Shown piece after piece: positions 32,311 through 45,806 of a stretch of 64,000 bases of DNA. Each line of letters begins with the position of its first letter. Position 1 is the stretch's first letter. Source of the DNA: Orobanche coerulescens. Lineage: Eukaryota > Streptophyta > Magnoliopsida > Lamiales > Orobanchaceae. The position numbers and the translations under genes were made by a program. The notes beneath the pieces were generated by a model. The model was not told where the DNA came from. It did not search any database and worked only from the letters and a program-made list of their open reading frames with translations. Location: contig CM065814.1 of the NCBI GenBank assembly GCA_033398695.1, forward strand, positions 105,402,501 to 105,466,500, written 5' to 3'.

Positions 32311-34776
32311 TGAAGATAGAGATTAACGAACATAGCTTCTTATCCAGCTTGCACATAGTGGAACTTAGCGATTTGATGTCATTTTGGGTATGGATTGGTT
32401 GGACAGGCATAGAGCTGTAGTTGAATGCTCCGAAAGGAGAGTAACTTTATGTCTGTCTGTTGATGTCAAGACCGTATTCGAGGAAGTAAGACACTCTAGT
32501 ACCCCGAAGGTGATTTCAGCCATGAAAGCTGTGAAAATGTTGAAGAAGCGTAGTTGCCAAGGATTCTTGGTGAATGAGATGGGGAAAACAACTTCGGAGA
32601 AGACGGTAGCTGATGTACCTATCGTCAAGGAGTATCCAGATGTCTTTCCCGAAGACTTGCCCGGAGTACCGCCGAATCGTCAAGTTGAGTTCTCGATTGA
32701 TTTAGTGCCAGGAGCGGCACCGATATCGAAATCTCCCTACAGCATGGCACCTAAGGAATTACAAGAGCTGAAAGTGGAACTTCATGAACTGATCGACTCT
32801 GGATTTATCCAACCGAGTGTTTCGCCATGGGGTTCCAGTGCTCTTCTTGAAAAAAAAAAGGATGGAAGTTTGAGGATGTGCATAGACTATCGTGAACTTA
32901 ATCGACTCACGATAAAGAATAAATATCCACTTCCTACAATAGAGGACCTATTCGATCAACTTGGAGGCTCGGGAGTATTCTCGAAAATAGATTTGAGATT
33001 CGGATATCACCAGCTGAGGATTAAGGATGATGATATCCCGAAGACAGCATTTCGAACTCGATATGGACACTATAAATTTATAGTGATGCCATCTAGTTTG
33101 ACTAATGCGCCAGCGGTATTCATGGATCTCATGAACCGTGTTTTTCAACCTTATTTGGATAAGTTTGTCATTGTGTTCATAGATGACATACTTGTATATT
33201 CAAAGACCAAGGTCGAACATGAGCAGCATCTTAGAACAGTATTGGGAGTACTGCGCAAGGAGAAGTTGTATGCAAAGTTCAATAAGTGTGAATTCTGGCT
33301 TAACCGAGTTGTATTTTTGGGACATGTGGTCACTTATAAAGGAATTGAGGTTGACCGGATTAAAGTTGAGGCAGTAAATGATTGGAAAGTACCAAGTAAT
33401 GCAAATGAAGTTCACAGCTTCTTGGGATTAGCCGGTTATTATCGAAGATTTATCGAGGGATTTTCGAAGATAGCTGCACCGATGACTAAATTGACTAGAA
33501 AGGGAGAAGTTTTCTTATGTAATGAGAAATTCGAGAAGAGTTTCCAAGAACTTAAGCGAAGATTGACTGCAGCACCAGTGTTGACCATTCCCGATCCGAC
33601 GAGAGAATTCGTCATCTACAGTGATGCATCCAAGCAAGGTTTGGGATGTGTATTGATGCAAGAAGGCAAGGTAGTTGCCTATGCTTCGAGACAGTTGAAA
33701 CCACACGAGCTGAACTACCCTACTCATGATTTGGAATTAGCAGCGGTAGTTCATGCCTTGAAGATTTGGAGACATTACCTTTATGGAGGTAAGTGTGAAA
33801 TTTACACAGACCACAAAAGTCTAAAATATATTTTCACACAAAAGGAATTGAATATGAGACAACGCAGATGGATTGAGTTGGTCAAAGACTACGATTGTAC
33901 AATTCATTACGACCCTGGTAAAGCAAACGTAGTTGATGATGAACTGAACCGTAAGGCGAGAGGAGACCTAACTTGTTTGTCGACCAAGGAGGAAAGCTTA
34001 GTCAAGGAATTTGCAAGTATGAACCTTGAGATGGCTACACCATCGAATCCAGTTGAGTCGTTATTGGCTAGTTTGGTGGTACAACCAATCTTGAGGGAAC
34101 AGATCAAACAAGGTCAAGGACAAGACGACTTCTTGGTCAAAATAAAAGAACGTACTCTTTCAGGCGAGGATAAGGGATTCAGTGTGTCCAATGATGGCAC
34201 AATATACTATGAAGGGAGGATCTGTGTGCCCAATGTTGTCAAGTTGAGAGAAGCGATATTGAAGGAGGCACATAGTACTCCGTATATAGCACACCCTGGG
34301 AGTACAAAGTTGTATCAAGATCTTAAGGGGACATTTTGGTGGGAAGGTTTGAAAAGAGATGTGGAAGACTTTGTCAGAAAGTGTATAGTTTTCCAGCAAG
34401 TGAAGGCAGAACACCAATGTCCCTTTGGATTACTTAAATCACTTCATATTCCAGAATGGAAATGGGAACACATTACGATGGACTTTGTGGTAGGTTTGCC
34501 GCGAACGGAAAGAGGAAACCACGCTATTTGGGTTGTTGTGGACCGACTCACAAAGTCAGCTCACTTCATCCCAGTTAAGATGTATTTTCGAATGGATTAG
34601 TATGCCCAACTTTACATCTGTGATATTATTAAATTACATGGAGTGCACGTCTCTATAGTATCCGACAGGGATACTCGTTTCACATCGCGTTTTTGGGAGA
34701 GTTTGCAAGAAGCCTTGGGAACGCAGTTGAATTTTAGTACGGCCTATCATCCTCAGACTGATGGTCAGTCCGAGAG
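32265..34776 (+). pseudogene. Element C pol, part 1 (Tekay-like chromovirus)
   Basis: Protease C-terminal half ([16 protein letters not shown]), linker ([14 protein letters not shown]), RT ([42 protein letters not shown]), RNase H ([42 protein letters not shown]) and integrase zinc finger and core ([27 protein letters not shown]). One frame from about 32370, with one TAG at 34598 inside integrase. A one-base loss near 32368 separates the protease start. The last Cys of the integrase zinc finger is Phe (KCIVFQQ). The sequence stops at the integrase catalytic Glu, where B is inserted, and continues at 54895. Confidence 0.92.
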
Positions 34777-35777
34777 TGTAACACCCCCAGATTTAACCGG
34801 AAATATTACAGCACCGTGGGGCCCGAGATGGAACCCACAAGGCTAAAAGAATTTTCGCAAACATTTACAAATGCCCAAGAGGCCAACGACGGTACTAACT
34901 TTAAAAATTCACAAAGACTTATAAAATCCATTTATCAAAAACCGTCGTAAAAACTCATTTGGAATCGCAAGGCCAAACAGCCGACACTCAAAAGTTTAGA
35001 AAACGATTTCCAAAGTAACCTCAGTTACTAGATACCAAAAGAGCATTTCAAAATACTCACGCAGCGGAAAAAGACCAACCATAAAGATACTCTAGCAGCG
35101 GAATACAAAAACCAATCAAGAAACTCAATGCACAAAACATGTCCTAGCCAGTATCCTCCGGGAAGCTCATCTCTTCACGACCGCTACAAGCTCGATACTC
35201 CAAGAACCTAAAAAGAAATCCCACGACGGGGTCAGCCATAATGTCCAACAATGATAACCGTCACATCACATTAATAATTACATACCAATGAGAAAACAAC
35301 ATAAGAATACGACCAACGTAATATTACCGCCATAGCTTTGCTTACTCAAGTAATTCTCATCAGAATAACCATTATCACATTTCACATCCTGTACTCGATT
35401 AACCAATAAACTCGAACATAATATCTGTATTGTACCTCAAACAATACTCAAGATTCTCAAACTATCATAACCAACTCACGATACGGAAATATACCATTTC
35501 TGACCAATACGATCCATCGAATAATATCATCAAATCCCAAGACGATAACCGATTGTCCATCAAGGACAAATACCAAAGGAAAATACGGGACATACCTTGA
35601 GATATGAAGTGCCACGACAATCATATCAGTCTAATCCGAGATCAGATCACAATGCAATACGGACACGGTCCTAACACAAGACCTACAAATGCATACTCAT
35701 ATGACCGCGTCAATATGATCACAACAATAACAATCATGTATACTCAATGGAAATCCGACGATCCAGCGCCCTCAGCA

Positions 35778-38178
35778 TGTAACACCCCAAACTAGGCGGA
35801 TATTACAGTGTCGTGGACCCCCAACTGGGACCCACCAGGCGAATGAAAAAGGATGAATTACACAGGGTAAATGTAGTACCGAACCACATTACAACATCAA
35901 TTACTCCGATTAGGAGTTTCATACAACACCCAGGATAAAATAGAATACATGTGTATCTTATGTGACGATAAAATACACAACACTGAATGAAACGAGTATT
36001 CAAACGGAATGTCTGCAGCGGAATAAATAAAGGAAACATAAATGACTGAATAAGTGACTGAACAGACTGGGGCCCCCTTCTAGTATCATTGGGACTCCTC
36101 GCCGGCAACGTGCTCTCCCTGTGCCTTTGCCTTGCCATGACCTGAGAAACAAATATCCCCAAACGGGTCGATTATCTGAGAACAACAATCCTCCAGAGTT
36201 GAATAAACACAATCATATAAATCTGTAGTATAAACCACAAGTTCGATTAAAATGAAGCGGTTAGATTATAACCCAATCTTGTTGAAAACATACGCAATCA
36301 AACATGCTGTATGAATCAACTAACAGTACGGCTCAAAGAGTGGCGCCACACTACGCCCGGGATGGAAATGTGTCCGTGCACAAGCCACCAACGAATATCG
36401 ATCGAATACCCGCGTGGTCTTGTACCTAATCAGTCTCACGAAGCAATCGACTCGTGTGCACAGTCCAATGTGAGGCCAACAACCAACACACGACATAAAT
36501 GTGCCCGACATGAAAATCCTACACATACCAACCGGCACGCCAGTATGACCCGGAATGCCACGATATAACAAAAGTGACATCGGAAGCGAATAATGACTCA
36601 CCGAGATAAAATGATAGTGAAATGAATGATAGCTCAACAAAATGATTGGAACCGTCGTTCCTTGTGACTGAAGTGATTAATTGACAATGACACGTTTTAA
36701 TACGGTTAACACAATGATGAATGAGTTACGATTATGAATGAACAACAACAAAAGGAATTGAATATCCTTATAACCGAGTAAGAATTAACTTACACAATAC
36801 CGGTGACAATTATCCTTCCACGAACAACGTCCTACTTGAGATATCGGTCGCTCGAACAACCTTGAATTATACAATATCCAACAACTCATTCAATAAACGA
36901 ATCAAACACGAATATAACGAACTCAAAACGTCGATACGATTAAATTAAGTTCATTGGGGCATTATATCGAATACGTTGCGGCCAAACTCCGATTGTTTAC
37001 AATCAAACCTCAATATACCAATATCAAATCCCCCAAGAAGTGTTTCAAACCAATAAACACCTTCCAAATGATCAATAATCCGAAATGAATATCCGAAAAC
37101 GTGATTATAACGACAATTAATCGAAAACCCCCGATTCTAACTCGATATTCAAGGTGTTCTTGAATAATTCCTCAATAATCCAATGAATCCTTATACAAAC
37201 TCATAATCATATACATATCCCTTCATATAACATGATTATAACGTCCAAAACATCATATCTCAACACAAAATCGAAGTCCAAGGTGTTGAAGAATATTACC
37301 TTTGAAGATCCAAGTACTTTAATCCGAAGAACACGCGTTTAATCGAGTATCCAAGCTTCCCAAATGATTGAAGGTGAAGAAAAATACACACTCAAATGAT
37401 AATTGATGAAGAAAACTCTCCCTCAAGCTTCTCTCTCTCGTAAAAGGTGGAAAAAAACTGGAAGGAATGAGCTGAAATGCTCAAAAAATGAATTTATAGG
37501 GGTTGACTACCCTGCCGGACACGGCCCGTGCCGATCGGCACGGTCGTGTCGCATACCGGCGACAGGACTCGGCCGTGTCTGCTTGACACGGTCGCGGCGC
37601 GAGGGCCTTCCGATGACCCGTCCGGCAATGACTTCGGCATGACTCGGCCGTGCGGGCGACACGGTCGGGCGTCTTTGGCGATCGGTTACAGCTTATCCGG
37701 AAGGGTTCGACTCGGCCGTGCCAAGCGACACGGTCGAGTCACGTGGGCAGATACCCGGCAATTCCGGACGAGTACGGCACGGGCCGTGTCGGACGACACG
37801 ACCGAGTCCGGTCGCGGTGATCGACTAAAAGGCGAAAAATGAGCGGGTGAGCTAAAGCGACCATAACTCTCTCGTCAGGACTCGATTGACTCACCGTTTG
37901 AACCATTGGAAAGCTAACTCGATGCTCTATAATATTGCAAAGATTTAGAATTTTTTGGAGTTACCAAAAATTAATGGTGATCTAACAAAGTCGAACTCAT
38001 ATGAGGAAAGTTGAAACAATGAACAATAACGATACACAACTCGAAGTTTTTCCGAACGGTGAACACGGTGAAAGAACATGATTGATGAATGATTATAATT
38101 GAGTGAAAATACATTGAGTGACAATTACAGACTGATAATTACTGAATGAAAATGAATGAATTACAATCGGGTATTACA
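35778..38178 (-). mobile_element. A 3' LTR
   Basis: 2401 bp, TGTAACACCCC to GGGTATTACA. Contains dyad array 37515-37810 and TATA box (minus TATAAATT, 37491-37498). Matching short frames at 36311-36568 and 43934-44191 reflect LTR identity, not a gene. Confidence 0.95.
37515..37810 (-). repeat. CGGCCGTG dyad array, A 3' LTR
   Basis: Large dyads such as CCGTGCCGATCGGCACGG (37526-37543, perfect 18-bp palindrome) and paired arms ACTCGGCCGTG...CACGGTCGAGT repeated about four times with 30-60-bp spacing. LTR positions 368-663. It differs from the 5' LTR copy (45133-45440) at many places. Confidence 0.9.
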
Positions 38179-38200
38179 TACACCCCCCCTTAAAAGAGTT
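38179..38200 (-). promoter_or_regulatory. A polypurine tract
   Basis: Minus strand CTTTTAAGGGGGGGTGTA directly before the 3' LTR. Confidence 0.8.
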
Positions 38201-39300
38201 TCGTCCCCGAAACTAATGGTCAAACAACTCGGGATAACTCTCCCGCATACTATCCTCAGTTTCCCAAGTAGCCTCTTCGACTCCGTGTCTGGACCACTGA
38301 ATCTTGACCAAAGGAATCGACTTATTTCTCAACTGTTTGATTCGCCGCTCTAAGACTCGTATAGGACGCTCCTCATATGAATGGTCGTCGGCGATCTCGA
38401 TTTCGTCGAACTACAGTATGTGACTCGGGTCGGCAACATACTTTCGCAACTGAGAGACATGAAACACACTATGAATTCGGCTCAAAGCCGGAGGTAAAGC
38501 CAATCGATAAGCTAACTCGCCTACTCGATCCAAAATTTCAAACGGTCCAATGAATCTCGGACTCAACTTCCCCCGTTTTCCGAAACGGAAAATACCTCGA
38601 CTCGGGGATACCTTGACGAGCGTGGTCACCGTCTCGAACTCTAGTGGTCGGCAGCGATTATCTTCATATGATTTACGCCGACTCGAAGTACATCAACTTA
38701 CGAATCTTGATCAATGCTACCTTCTCACTGGCGGCTATAAGCATATCGGGCTCGGTGCCGATTGATTCTGACAAGTCATCCCAACACAAAGGAGATCGAC
38801 AACGACGACCGTACAAGGCCTCGTAAGGTGCCATCTTAATGGAAGCATGCCAACTATTATTATACGTGAACTCGATCAACGGTAGTTGGGCTTCCCAATC
38901 GTCCTTCCAATCGAGGACGCAAGCTCTCAACATGTCCTCTAATGTCTGAATAGTCCTCTCTGATTGTCCGTCGGACTGAGGATGAAAGGCAGTACTGAGA
39001 TTAAGCTGAGTTCCCATAGCACGATGAACTGATTTCCAAAAATGAGACACAAATCGACCGTCACGATCGGAAACGATACTCTTAGGAGTACCGTGCAGTC
39101 TCACTATCTCCTTGATGAATAACTGGGCCAGTCTCTCGGGACCCCACGTATCCTTGATCTCAAGGAAATGAGCTGATTTAGTTAAGCGGTCCACAATCAC
39201 CCAGATCGTATTCATGCCACGACGACTCGTCGGCAAACTCGTGATGAAATCCATAGAAATGTCTTCCCACTTCCACTCTGGAATAGGGAGAGGTTTCGCA
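38201..39300 (-). pseudogene. A integrase core and chromodomain-like C-terminus
   Basis: Integrase core with the three catalytic positions visible: WISMDFITSLP, IVSDRDGRFVSHFW, and the Glu in HPQSDGQSERTIQ. Then comes the conserved MAPYEALYGRRCRSPL, the C-terminal [20 protein letters not shown] and [16 protein letters not shown]. The chromodomain-like tail at 38410-38215 contains RIKQLRNKSIPLVKIQW and EEATWETE, a Tekay hallmark thought to steer insertion to chromatin marks. Frame changes lie near 39250, 38650 and 38410. Confidence 0.9.
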
Positions 39301-39778
39301 TACCATGACGCCGATGTTCAATCTTGACTTGTTGGCAAGTTAAGCATCTCGAAACAAATTCCGCGACTTCTCGCTTCATATTACTCCACCAGTAATTTTG
39401 TTTCAAGTCTTTATACATCTTGCTAGACCCCGGGTGAACAGAATAAGGGGTAGCATGAGCTTCCCTCAAAATAGAGTTTTTCAACTCGTCATTCGCCGGT
39501 ACGCACAACCGGTTCTTAAACCTCAAAAGTCCATCCTCGTGGACCACGAATCCAGGGGCTTTCCCCTGAGCCACATCCTCACGGATGCGCAACAATGAAG
39601 GGTCTGAACTCTGATCCTCCCTGATTTTCTCCTCAAGTGACGATGAAATCTCCAACATACAAAGCTGTCCCTGAATTCGCTGGAGCCAGACCTCGATCTC
39701 AGGTCTAAGGAATTCTCTTTGAAGCTCCTTCGAATCATTAACGAGTAAGCATCTGCTCCGCACGGACTTACGACTCAA
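39212..39778 (-). pseudogene. A RNase H-integrase connection and integrase zinc finger
   Basis: HHCC zinc finger complete (HATPYSVHPGSSKMYKDL ... CLTCQQ), preceded by a spacer with SSDPSLLRIREDVAQGKAPGF. Frame continues poorly into the core at about 39290. The end of RNase H (39780-39900) has several small indels. Confidence 0.85.
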
Positions 39779-39901
39779 GGCGTCGCGACAACGTTCGCCT
39801 TACCCGGTGGTAAAGGATCTCGATATCATAATCTTTGATTAGTTCTAACCACCGCCTCGTCGCATATTTAACTCCTTCGAGTGAATATATACTTTAAACT
39901 C

Positions 39902-40810
39902 TTATGATCGGTGAATATCGGCGGTAACGCCATAAAGATAATGACGCCAAATTTTCAAAGCGAACACCACGGCTGCTAGCTCCAGATCATGAGTCGGATA
40001 ATTAACCTCGTAAGGTCTCAATTGCCGTGAAGCATAGGCAATAACCTTTCCATTCTGCATGAGCACACATCCGAGACCCTGTCCGGACGCATCACTATAA
40101 ACTACAAATCCCTCCGTCCCCTGCGGCAAGGAAAGTACAGGTGCTGACATTAATCGGCTATTGAGTTCCTCAAAACTCCGTTGACACGCGTCGGACCACG
40201 TGTATTTCTTATCCTTCCGCAAAAGGTTCGTCAAGGGTTGAGCGATTTTAGAAAATCCTTCCACAAACCTCCGATAATAACCGGCTAATCCGAGGAAGCT
40301 TCGGATTTCCTTAACATTCTTCGGAGGTAACCAATCCTGGATAGCCTCCGTCTTCTGAGGGTCGACACGAACTCCGTCTGATGAAATTACATGTCCGAGA
40401 AAAGTCACTTCGGACATCCAAAACTCACACTTGGAAAACTTTCCATAAAGTTGCTCTCGTCTCAACACGTCGAGAACCTGATGAAGATGAACCTCGTGTT
40501 CCTCTTGGCTACGAGAATAAATCAAAATGTCATCGATGAAGACAACAACAAACTGATCTAAAAAGTCGATGAAAACCCGATTCATTAATTCCATGAATAC
40601 CGCAGGTGCATTAGTTAGCCCGAACGGCATAACTACAAACTCATAATGACCATAGCGTGTTCGAAACGCCGTCCTCGCGATATCCGACTCTCGAATCCGC
40701 AACTGGTGATATCCAGATCTTAAGTCGATCTTGGAAAATACTGAAGCTCCCTGAAGTTGATCTAAAAGATCATCAATACGAGGTAAAGGATACTTATTCT
40801 TGATCGTCAC
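39902..40810 (-). pseudogene. A reverse transcriptase (palm onward) and RNase H
   Basis: 302 uninterrupted codons: [32 protein letters not shown], catalytic [27 protein letters not shown], then RNase [18 protein letters not shown] and [20 protein letters not shown] and RNase H catalytic residues are present. It is joined to the preceding ORF by a one-base loss in a G run at about 40810 and ends at a small deletion at 39902. Confidence 0.93.
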
Positions 40811-41556
40811 CGGTTCAATTCCCGGTAATCAATACACAAACGGAACGAACCATCCTTCTTCTTGACAAATAGCACTGGTGCTCCCCACGGGGATGCACTC
40901 GGTCGGATATAACCTTTCTCGAACAATTCCTCAAGTTGATTCTTCAACTCCTGCATTTCGGTCGGGGCCATCCGGTACGGTGCCTTTGATATCGGAGACG
41001 TACCAGGCTCCAACTCGATCGTGAATTCCACATCTCTCTGTGGAGGCAAACCAGGTAAATCATCTGGAAATACATCGGCATATTCTCTCACAACCGGAAT
41101 ATCCGACAACAATACTGATGATTTCTCGGTTTTGGTCATATAGCACCAATAACCAACACATCCCTGACTGAGTAATCGTATTGCTTTCATCAAATTAATA
41201 ACTTTACCAGAACAGCCGGGATTACCTCCCTGAAAAACACATTCAACCCCATCGTCTGAAATGATAGTGACCATACGCTTACGGACACTAATGATGGCAT
41301 CATGACGATCCATCCAGTCAATACCCAAGATGACGTCGTCCCTCGGCAAATCTACTACGATTAGGTCCGTTGGCCATACACGACCATGAAACTGAATCGG
41401 ACAATTCTGAATCTCACGATTACCGATAATTCGTCTACCGTCAGGTAGACCAATGACATAAGGCTCACAACTAGTAGCACTACCCAGACGTAGTCTACGC
41501 AAACATGACTCGGAAATGAATGAATGCGATGCACCAGTGTCAAAAAGGGTACACAC
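40807..41556 (-). pseudogene. A protease and RT N-terminus
   Basis: Protease active site [12 protein letters not shown] and flap, then [13 protein letters not shown], linker [14 protein letters not shown], and RT fingers ([46 protein letters not shown]). It is open for 249 codons. The reading frame breaks only at the G run near 40810. Confidence 0.93.
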
Positions 41557-41867
41557 AAAGTTGAGATAGAATATCGAGTGTACACGAGATCATCCGGCCT
41601 CTGGATCGTCGGTCTTCTTCATCTCATAAATTCGGGGCTTTCCGGTCCCAGGCCGACGCTCCGTCGATAGCTCTTGGCTCCGCCTTTAGCTCTGTCATCT
41701 TGAAGCAGCGACCGAGTGGCACGATTACGCCGCTGAATGACACTGGGCCTGAGATGACGCCGAGTAGGTTTGGAGTCCTTCGGCAAAACGGGCCCTATGC
41801 CCGGCAATCCCCTGATTGTGGCACGTGATGCATCGCCGGACATTTGGTGCTGAAATGACCCTGTTCC

Positions 41868-42905
41868 TCACCGGTTGAAACAGTGATGGCGAACCGCGCT
41901 CGTGGATCGAGATTCCGCGGGTTTAGACGTCGTGGGAGGTCGCTCAGAAAAAGTAGAGCCCGCACGTGGTTTCTTGAAAGTGGCCTGACTCCCGTCAGAC
42001 TGATTACGGTTCTTAGATTTCTTGCCAGCAGATGAAGGTTGTTGCTTAGCAATCTCTTTGGCAGTGAGCTCGTAAGTAAGAGCTTTCTCAATGAATTCAG
42101 CCAACGTGGTACAATTATGATTAAGCAGTTGTAATCTCATACGGGATTTCAGCCTCTTGCTGAAATACTTAATCTTATCCGCCTCGGAATGGATGATAGA
42201 TGAGGCGAACGGAAGAAGTTCCTGAAATTTCTCGGCAATGGCGAGAACATCCTCGTCTGTTGAGGGGTCGGGGGTGAGTAATTCTGACAGCTTGGCCTCT
42301 CTGAGTGGGGCCGGATAATATCTCTCCATCATGAGAGTCTTGAACTGATCCCAAGTACATAATCCGTCTGTGGGCTTCAACGATAACCATCATGAATGAG
42401 CGCTCTTACCCAGATAGTAAGCCGCAACTGAAACTTTATGCCCTTCTGGGCAATCCACCATAGCAAATAACTTCTCGAAGTGTTCAAGCCAATGAACAAT
42501 ATCCGCCGGCTCAGATGAGCCCTCAAAGGTAGGTGGTCGCTGGCGAGATATATCGCTAATGATATTGCTTACATTCCTCTCTTGCCTCTGAGGTGGTGGC
42601 GGAGGAGCCTGTTGATTTTGATTGACTGAGTTATGCATCGTCTGCATCAGCTGTGTCATCTGGGTCATTTGGGCCATCATGCCCTTCATAAAAGCAAGTG
42701 GGTCCACCCGAACACCTTCTGACTGAGCCGTGTCCCGGGTACGACTCCCCGACAGTGAATGATCACGCCCAGGTGAATGAGTAGCGGCGTCGCTGCTCGA
42801 TGAATTGGTATTGTTTCTCGCATTCGCACGTGTATTCACACGAGCTCTCGGGATTCTGCCCGCACCACGGCCTCGTCCTCCTCGTCCTCTGCCAGCTCTT
42901 TCCAT
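41868..42905 (-). pseudogene. A gag
   Basis: ATG at 42903-42905: MERAGRGRGGRGRGAGRIPR, an Arg/Gly-rich N-terminus, then a Ser-rich linker and Met/Gln-rich repeat (MTQMTQLMQTM), capsid (PPTFEGSSEPADIVHWLEHFEKLFA; TWDQFKTLMMERYYP; KYFSKRLKSRMRLQLL) and a Lys/Ser-rich tail. One TGA at 42390-42392 interrupts the capsid in frame. A 2-base loss near 41885 breaks the zinc knuckle (HHCFN then, in another frame, EQGHFSTKCP). The Arg/Gly N-terminus resembles that of D and H gag. Confidence 0.9.
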
Positions 42906-43382
42906 ACTGAAGTGGAAAGTTACATGATGATTAAATCTCCCACATGAATATCACGTTACGATTACGTCATTAAATGATGAAAATGAGCATACACGTTCTA
43001 ACACAATGATTATATGAATGATTAACCGAGGTGACATGATTTCTGATGAAATTATTGAAATGATTATCTTGAACAAGTTAACAAGATTAATGATATAATC
43101 ATCCAGATCAACAATCGAGTAGTGAAATGAATTGAGTGATTAATGAGTTAAAATGACCGTCCTGGTCAAAATGAAAATGATGTTTGAGGATTGTTAACTG
43201 ATAAATTATGAATGAGTGATAATTGCCAGAAATTATACCATGGCGTAGAAGTCTTACAGTTCTTTCGGTCTGATTGGCTCGGCATCTGCACAGGTCACAC
43301 GTGACGCGAAAGTCCAATGATACTAGTCCGATGACGATGATTTCAAATGAGACATGACTCGGAAGGTAGTATTCAAAACCAA

Positions 43383-43394
43383 TCTCCGATACCA
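43383..43394 (-). promoter_or_regulatory. A primer-binding site
   Basis: Minus strand TGGTATCGGAGA, four bases from the 5' LTR end; initiator-Met type. The ~475 bases between it and gag (42906-43382) hold no gene. Confidence 0.85.
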
Positions 43395-43398
43395 ACTC

Positions 43399-45806
43399 TG
43401 TAACACCCCAAAGTAGGCGGATATTACAGTGCCGTGGACCCCCAACTGGGACCCACCAGGCGAATGAAAAAGGATGAATTACACAGGGTAAATGTAGTAC
43501 CGAACCACATTACAACATCAATTACTCCGATTAGGAGTTTCATACAACACACCCAGGATAAAATAGAATACATGTGTATCTTATGTGACGATAAAATACA
43601 CAACACTGAATGAAACGAGTATTCAAACGGAATGTCTGCAGCGGAATAAATAAAGGAAACATAAATGACTGAATAAGTGACTGGACAGACTGGGGCCCCC
43701 TTCTAGTATCATTGGGACTCCTCGCCGGCAACGTGCTCTCCCTGTGCCTTTGCCTTGCCATGACCTGAGAAACAAATATCCCCAAACGGGGTCAGTTATA
43801 CAGAACAACAATCCTCCAGAGTTGAATAAACACAATCATATAAATCTGTAGTATAAACCACAAGTTCGATTAAAATGAAGCGGGTAGATTATAACCCAAT
43901 CTTGTTGAAAACATACGCAATCAAACATGCTGTATGAATCAACTAACAGTACGGCTCAAAGAGTGGCGCCACACTATGCCCGGGATGGAAATGTGTCCGT
44001 GCACAAGCCACCAACGAGTATCGATCGAATACCCGCGTGGTCTTGTACCTAATCAGTCTCACGAAGCAATCGACTCGTGTGCACAGTCCAATGTGAGGCC
44101 AACAACCAACACACGACATAAATGTGCCCGACATGAAAATCCTACACATACCAACCGGCACGCCAGTATGACCCGGAATGCCACGATATAACAAAAGTGA
44201 CATCGGAAGCGAATAATGACTCACCGAGATAAAATGATAGTGAAATGAATGATAGCTCAACAAAATGATTGGAACCGTCGTTCCTTGTGGTCAAGTGATT
44301 AATTGACAATGACACGTTTTAATACGGTTCACACAATGATGTATTAGTTACGAGTATGAATGAACAACAACAAAAGGAATTGAATATCCTTATACCGAGT
44401 AAGAATTAACTTACACAATACCGGTGACAATTATCCTTCCACGAACAACGTCTACTTGAGATATCGGTCGCTCGAACAACCTTGAATTATACAATATCCA
44501 ACAACTCATTCAATAAACGAATCAAACACGAATATAACGAACTCAAAACGTCGATACGATTAAATTAAGTTCATTGGGGCATTATATCGAATACGTTGCG
44601 GCCAAACTCCGATTGTTTACAATCAAACCTCAATATACCAATATCAAATCCCCCAAGAAGTGTTTCAAACCAATAAACACCTTCCAAATGATCAATAATC
44701 CGAAATGAATATCCGAAAACGTGATTATAACGACAATTAATCGAAAACCCCCGATTCTAACTCGATATTCAAGGTGTTCTTGAATAATTCCTCAATAATC
44801 CAATGAATCCTTATACAAACTCATAATCATATACATATCCCTTCATATAACATGATTATAACGTCCAAAACATCATATCTCAACACAAAATCGAAGTCCA
44901 AGGTGTTGAAGAATATTACCTTTGAAGATCCAAGTACTTTAATCCGAAGAACACGCGTTTAATCAAGTATCCAAGCTTCCCAAATGATTGAAGGTGAAGA
45001 AAAATACACACTCAAATGATAATTGATGAAGAAAACTCTCCCTCAAGCTTCTCTCTCTCGTAAAAGGTGGAAAAAACTGGAAGGAATGAGCTGAAGTGCT
45101 CAAAAAATGAATTTATAGGGGTTGACTACCCTGCCGGACACGGCCCGTGCCGATCGGCACGGTCGTGTCGCACAGCTGGTCGACAGGGACTCGACCGTGT
45201 CCTGCTTGACACGGTCGCGGCGCGGAGGGCCTTCCGATGACCGTCCGAAGCGGCGACTCGGCATGACTCGACCGTGCCAGACGACACGGTCGGGCGTGCT
45301 GGGCAGTCGGTTCTGGCTTATCCGGAAGGGTTCGACTCGGCCGTGCCAAACGACACAGTCGAGTCCTTTGGGCAGATACTTCGGCAATTCCGGACGAGTA
45401 CGGCACGGGCCGTGTCGGACGACACGACCGAGTCCGGTCGGCAGTGATCGGCCAAAAGCTGAAAAATGAGCGGGTGAGCTAAAACGACCATAACTCTCTC
45501 GTCCGGACTCCGATTGACTCACCGTTTGAACCATTGGAAAGCTAACTCGATGCTCTATAATATTGCAAAGATTTAGAATTTTTTGGAGTTACCAAAAATT
45601 ACTGGTGATCTAACAAAGTCGAACTCATATGAGGAAAGTTGAAACAATGAACAATAGCGATACACAACTCGAAGTTTTTCCAAACGGTGAACACGGTGAA
45701 AGAACATGATTGATGAATGATTATAATTGAGTGAAAATACATTGAGTGACAATTACAGACTGATAATTACTGAATGAAAATGAATGAATTACAATCGGGT
45801 ATTACA
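43399..45806 (-). mobile_element. A 5' LTR
   Basis: 2408 bp, pair of 35778-38178. Outside the dyad array the two differ at few positions (for example AAAGTAGG against AAACTAGG near the end). Confidence 0.95.
45133..45440 (-). repeat. CGGCCGTG dyad array, A 5' LTR
   Basis: Same structure as 37515-37810, with the palindrome CCGTGCCGATCGGCACGG at 45145-45162, but with many substitutions and small indels relative to it. Confidence 0.9.

Larger units (their letters stand above)
35778..45806 (-). mobile_element. Element A: near-complete Tekay-like LTR retrotransposon
   Basis: 10,029 bp with two LTRs (2401 and 2408 bp), PBS, gag, protease, RT, RNase H, integrase, chromodomain-like tail and PPT, flanked by perfect CAGCA (35773-35777, 45807-45811). 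It lies inside B's 3' LTR. The LTRs are almost identical except in the dyad array. Coding frames carry one clear nonsense codon and several 1-2-base indels, many in base runs, so it is either recently dead or affected by assembly errors. Confidence 0.95.

Noticed and set aside
36311..36640. Conserved 85- and 106-aa frames also found at 43934-44263
   Set aside because: Identity is due to LTR duplication; they lie in non-coding LTR and have no recognisable motif.
37528..37842. Open frames of about 100 aa at 37403-37842 and 45100-45534
   Set aside because: They cross the A LTR dyad arrays and differ between the two LTR copies.
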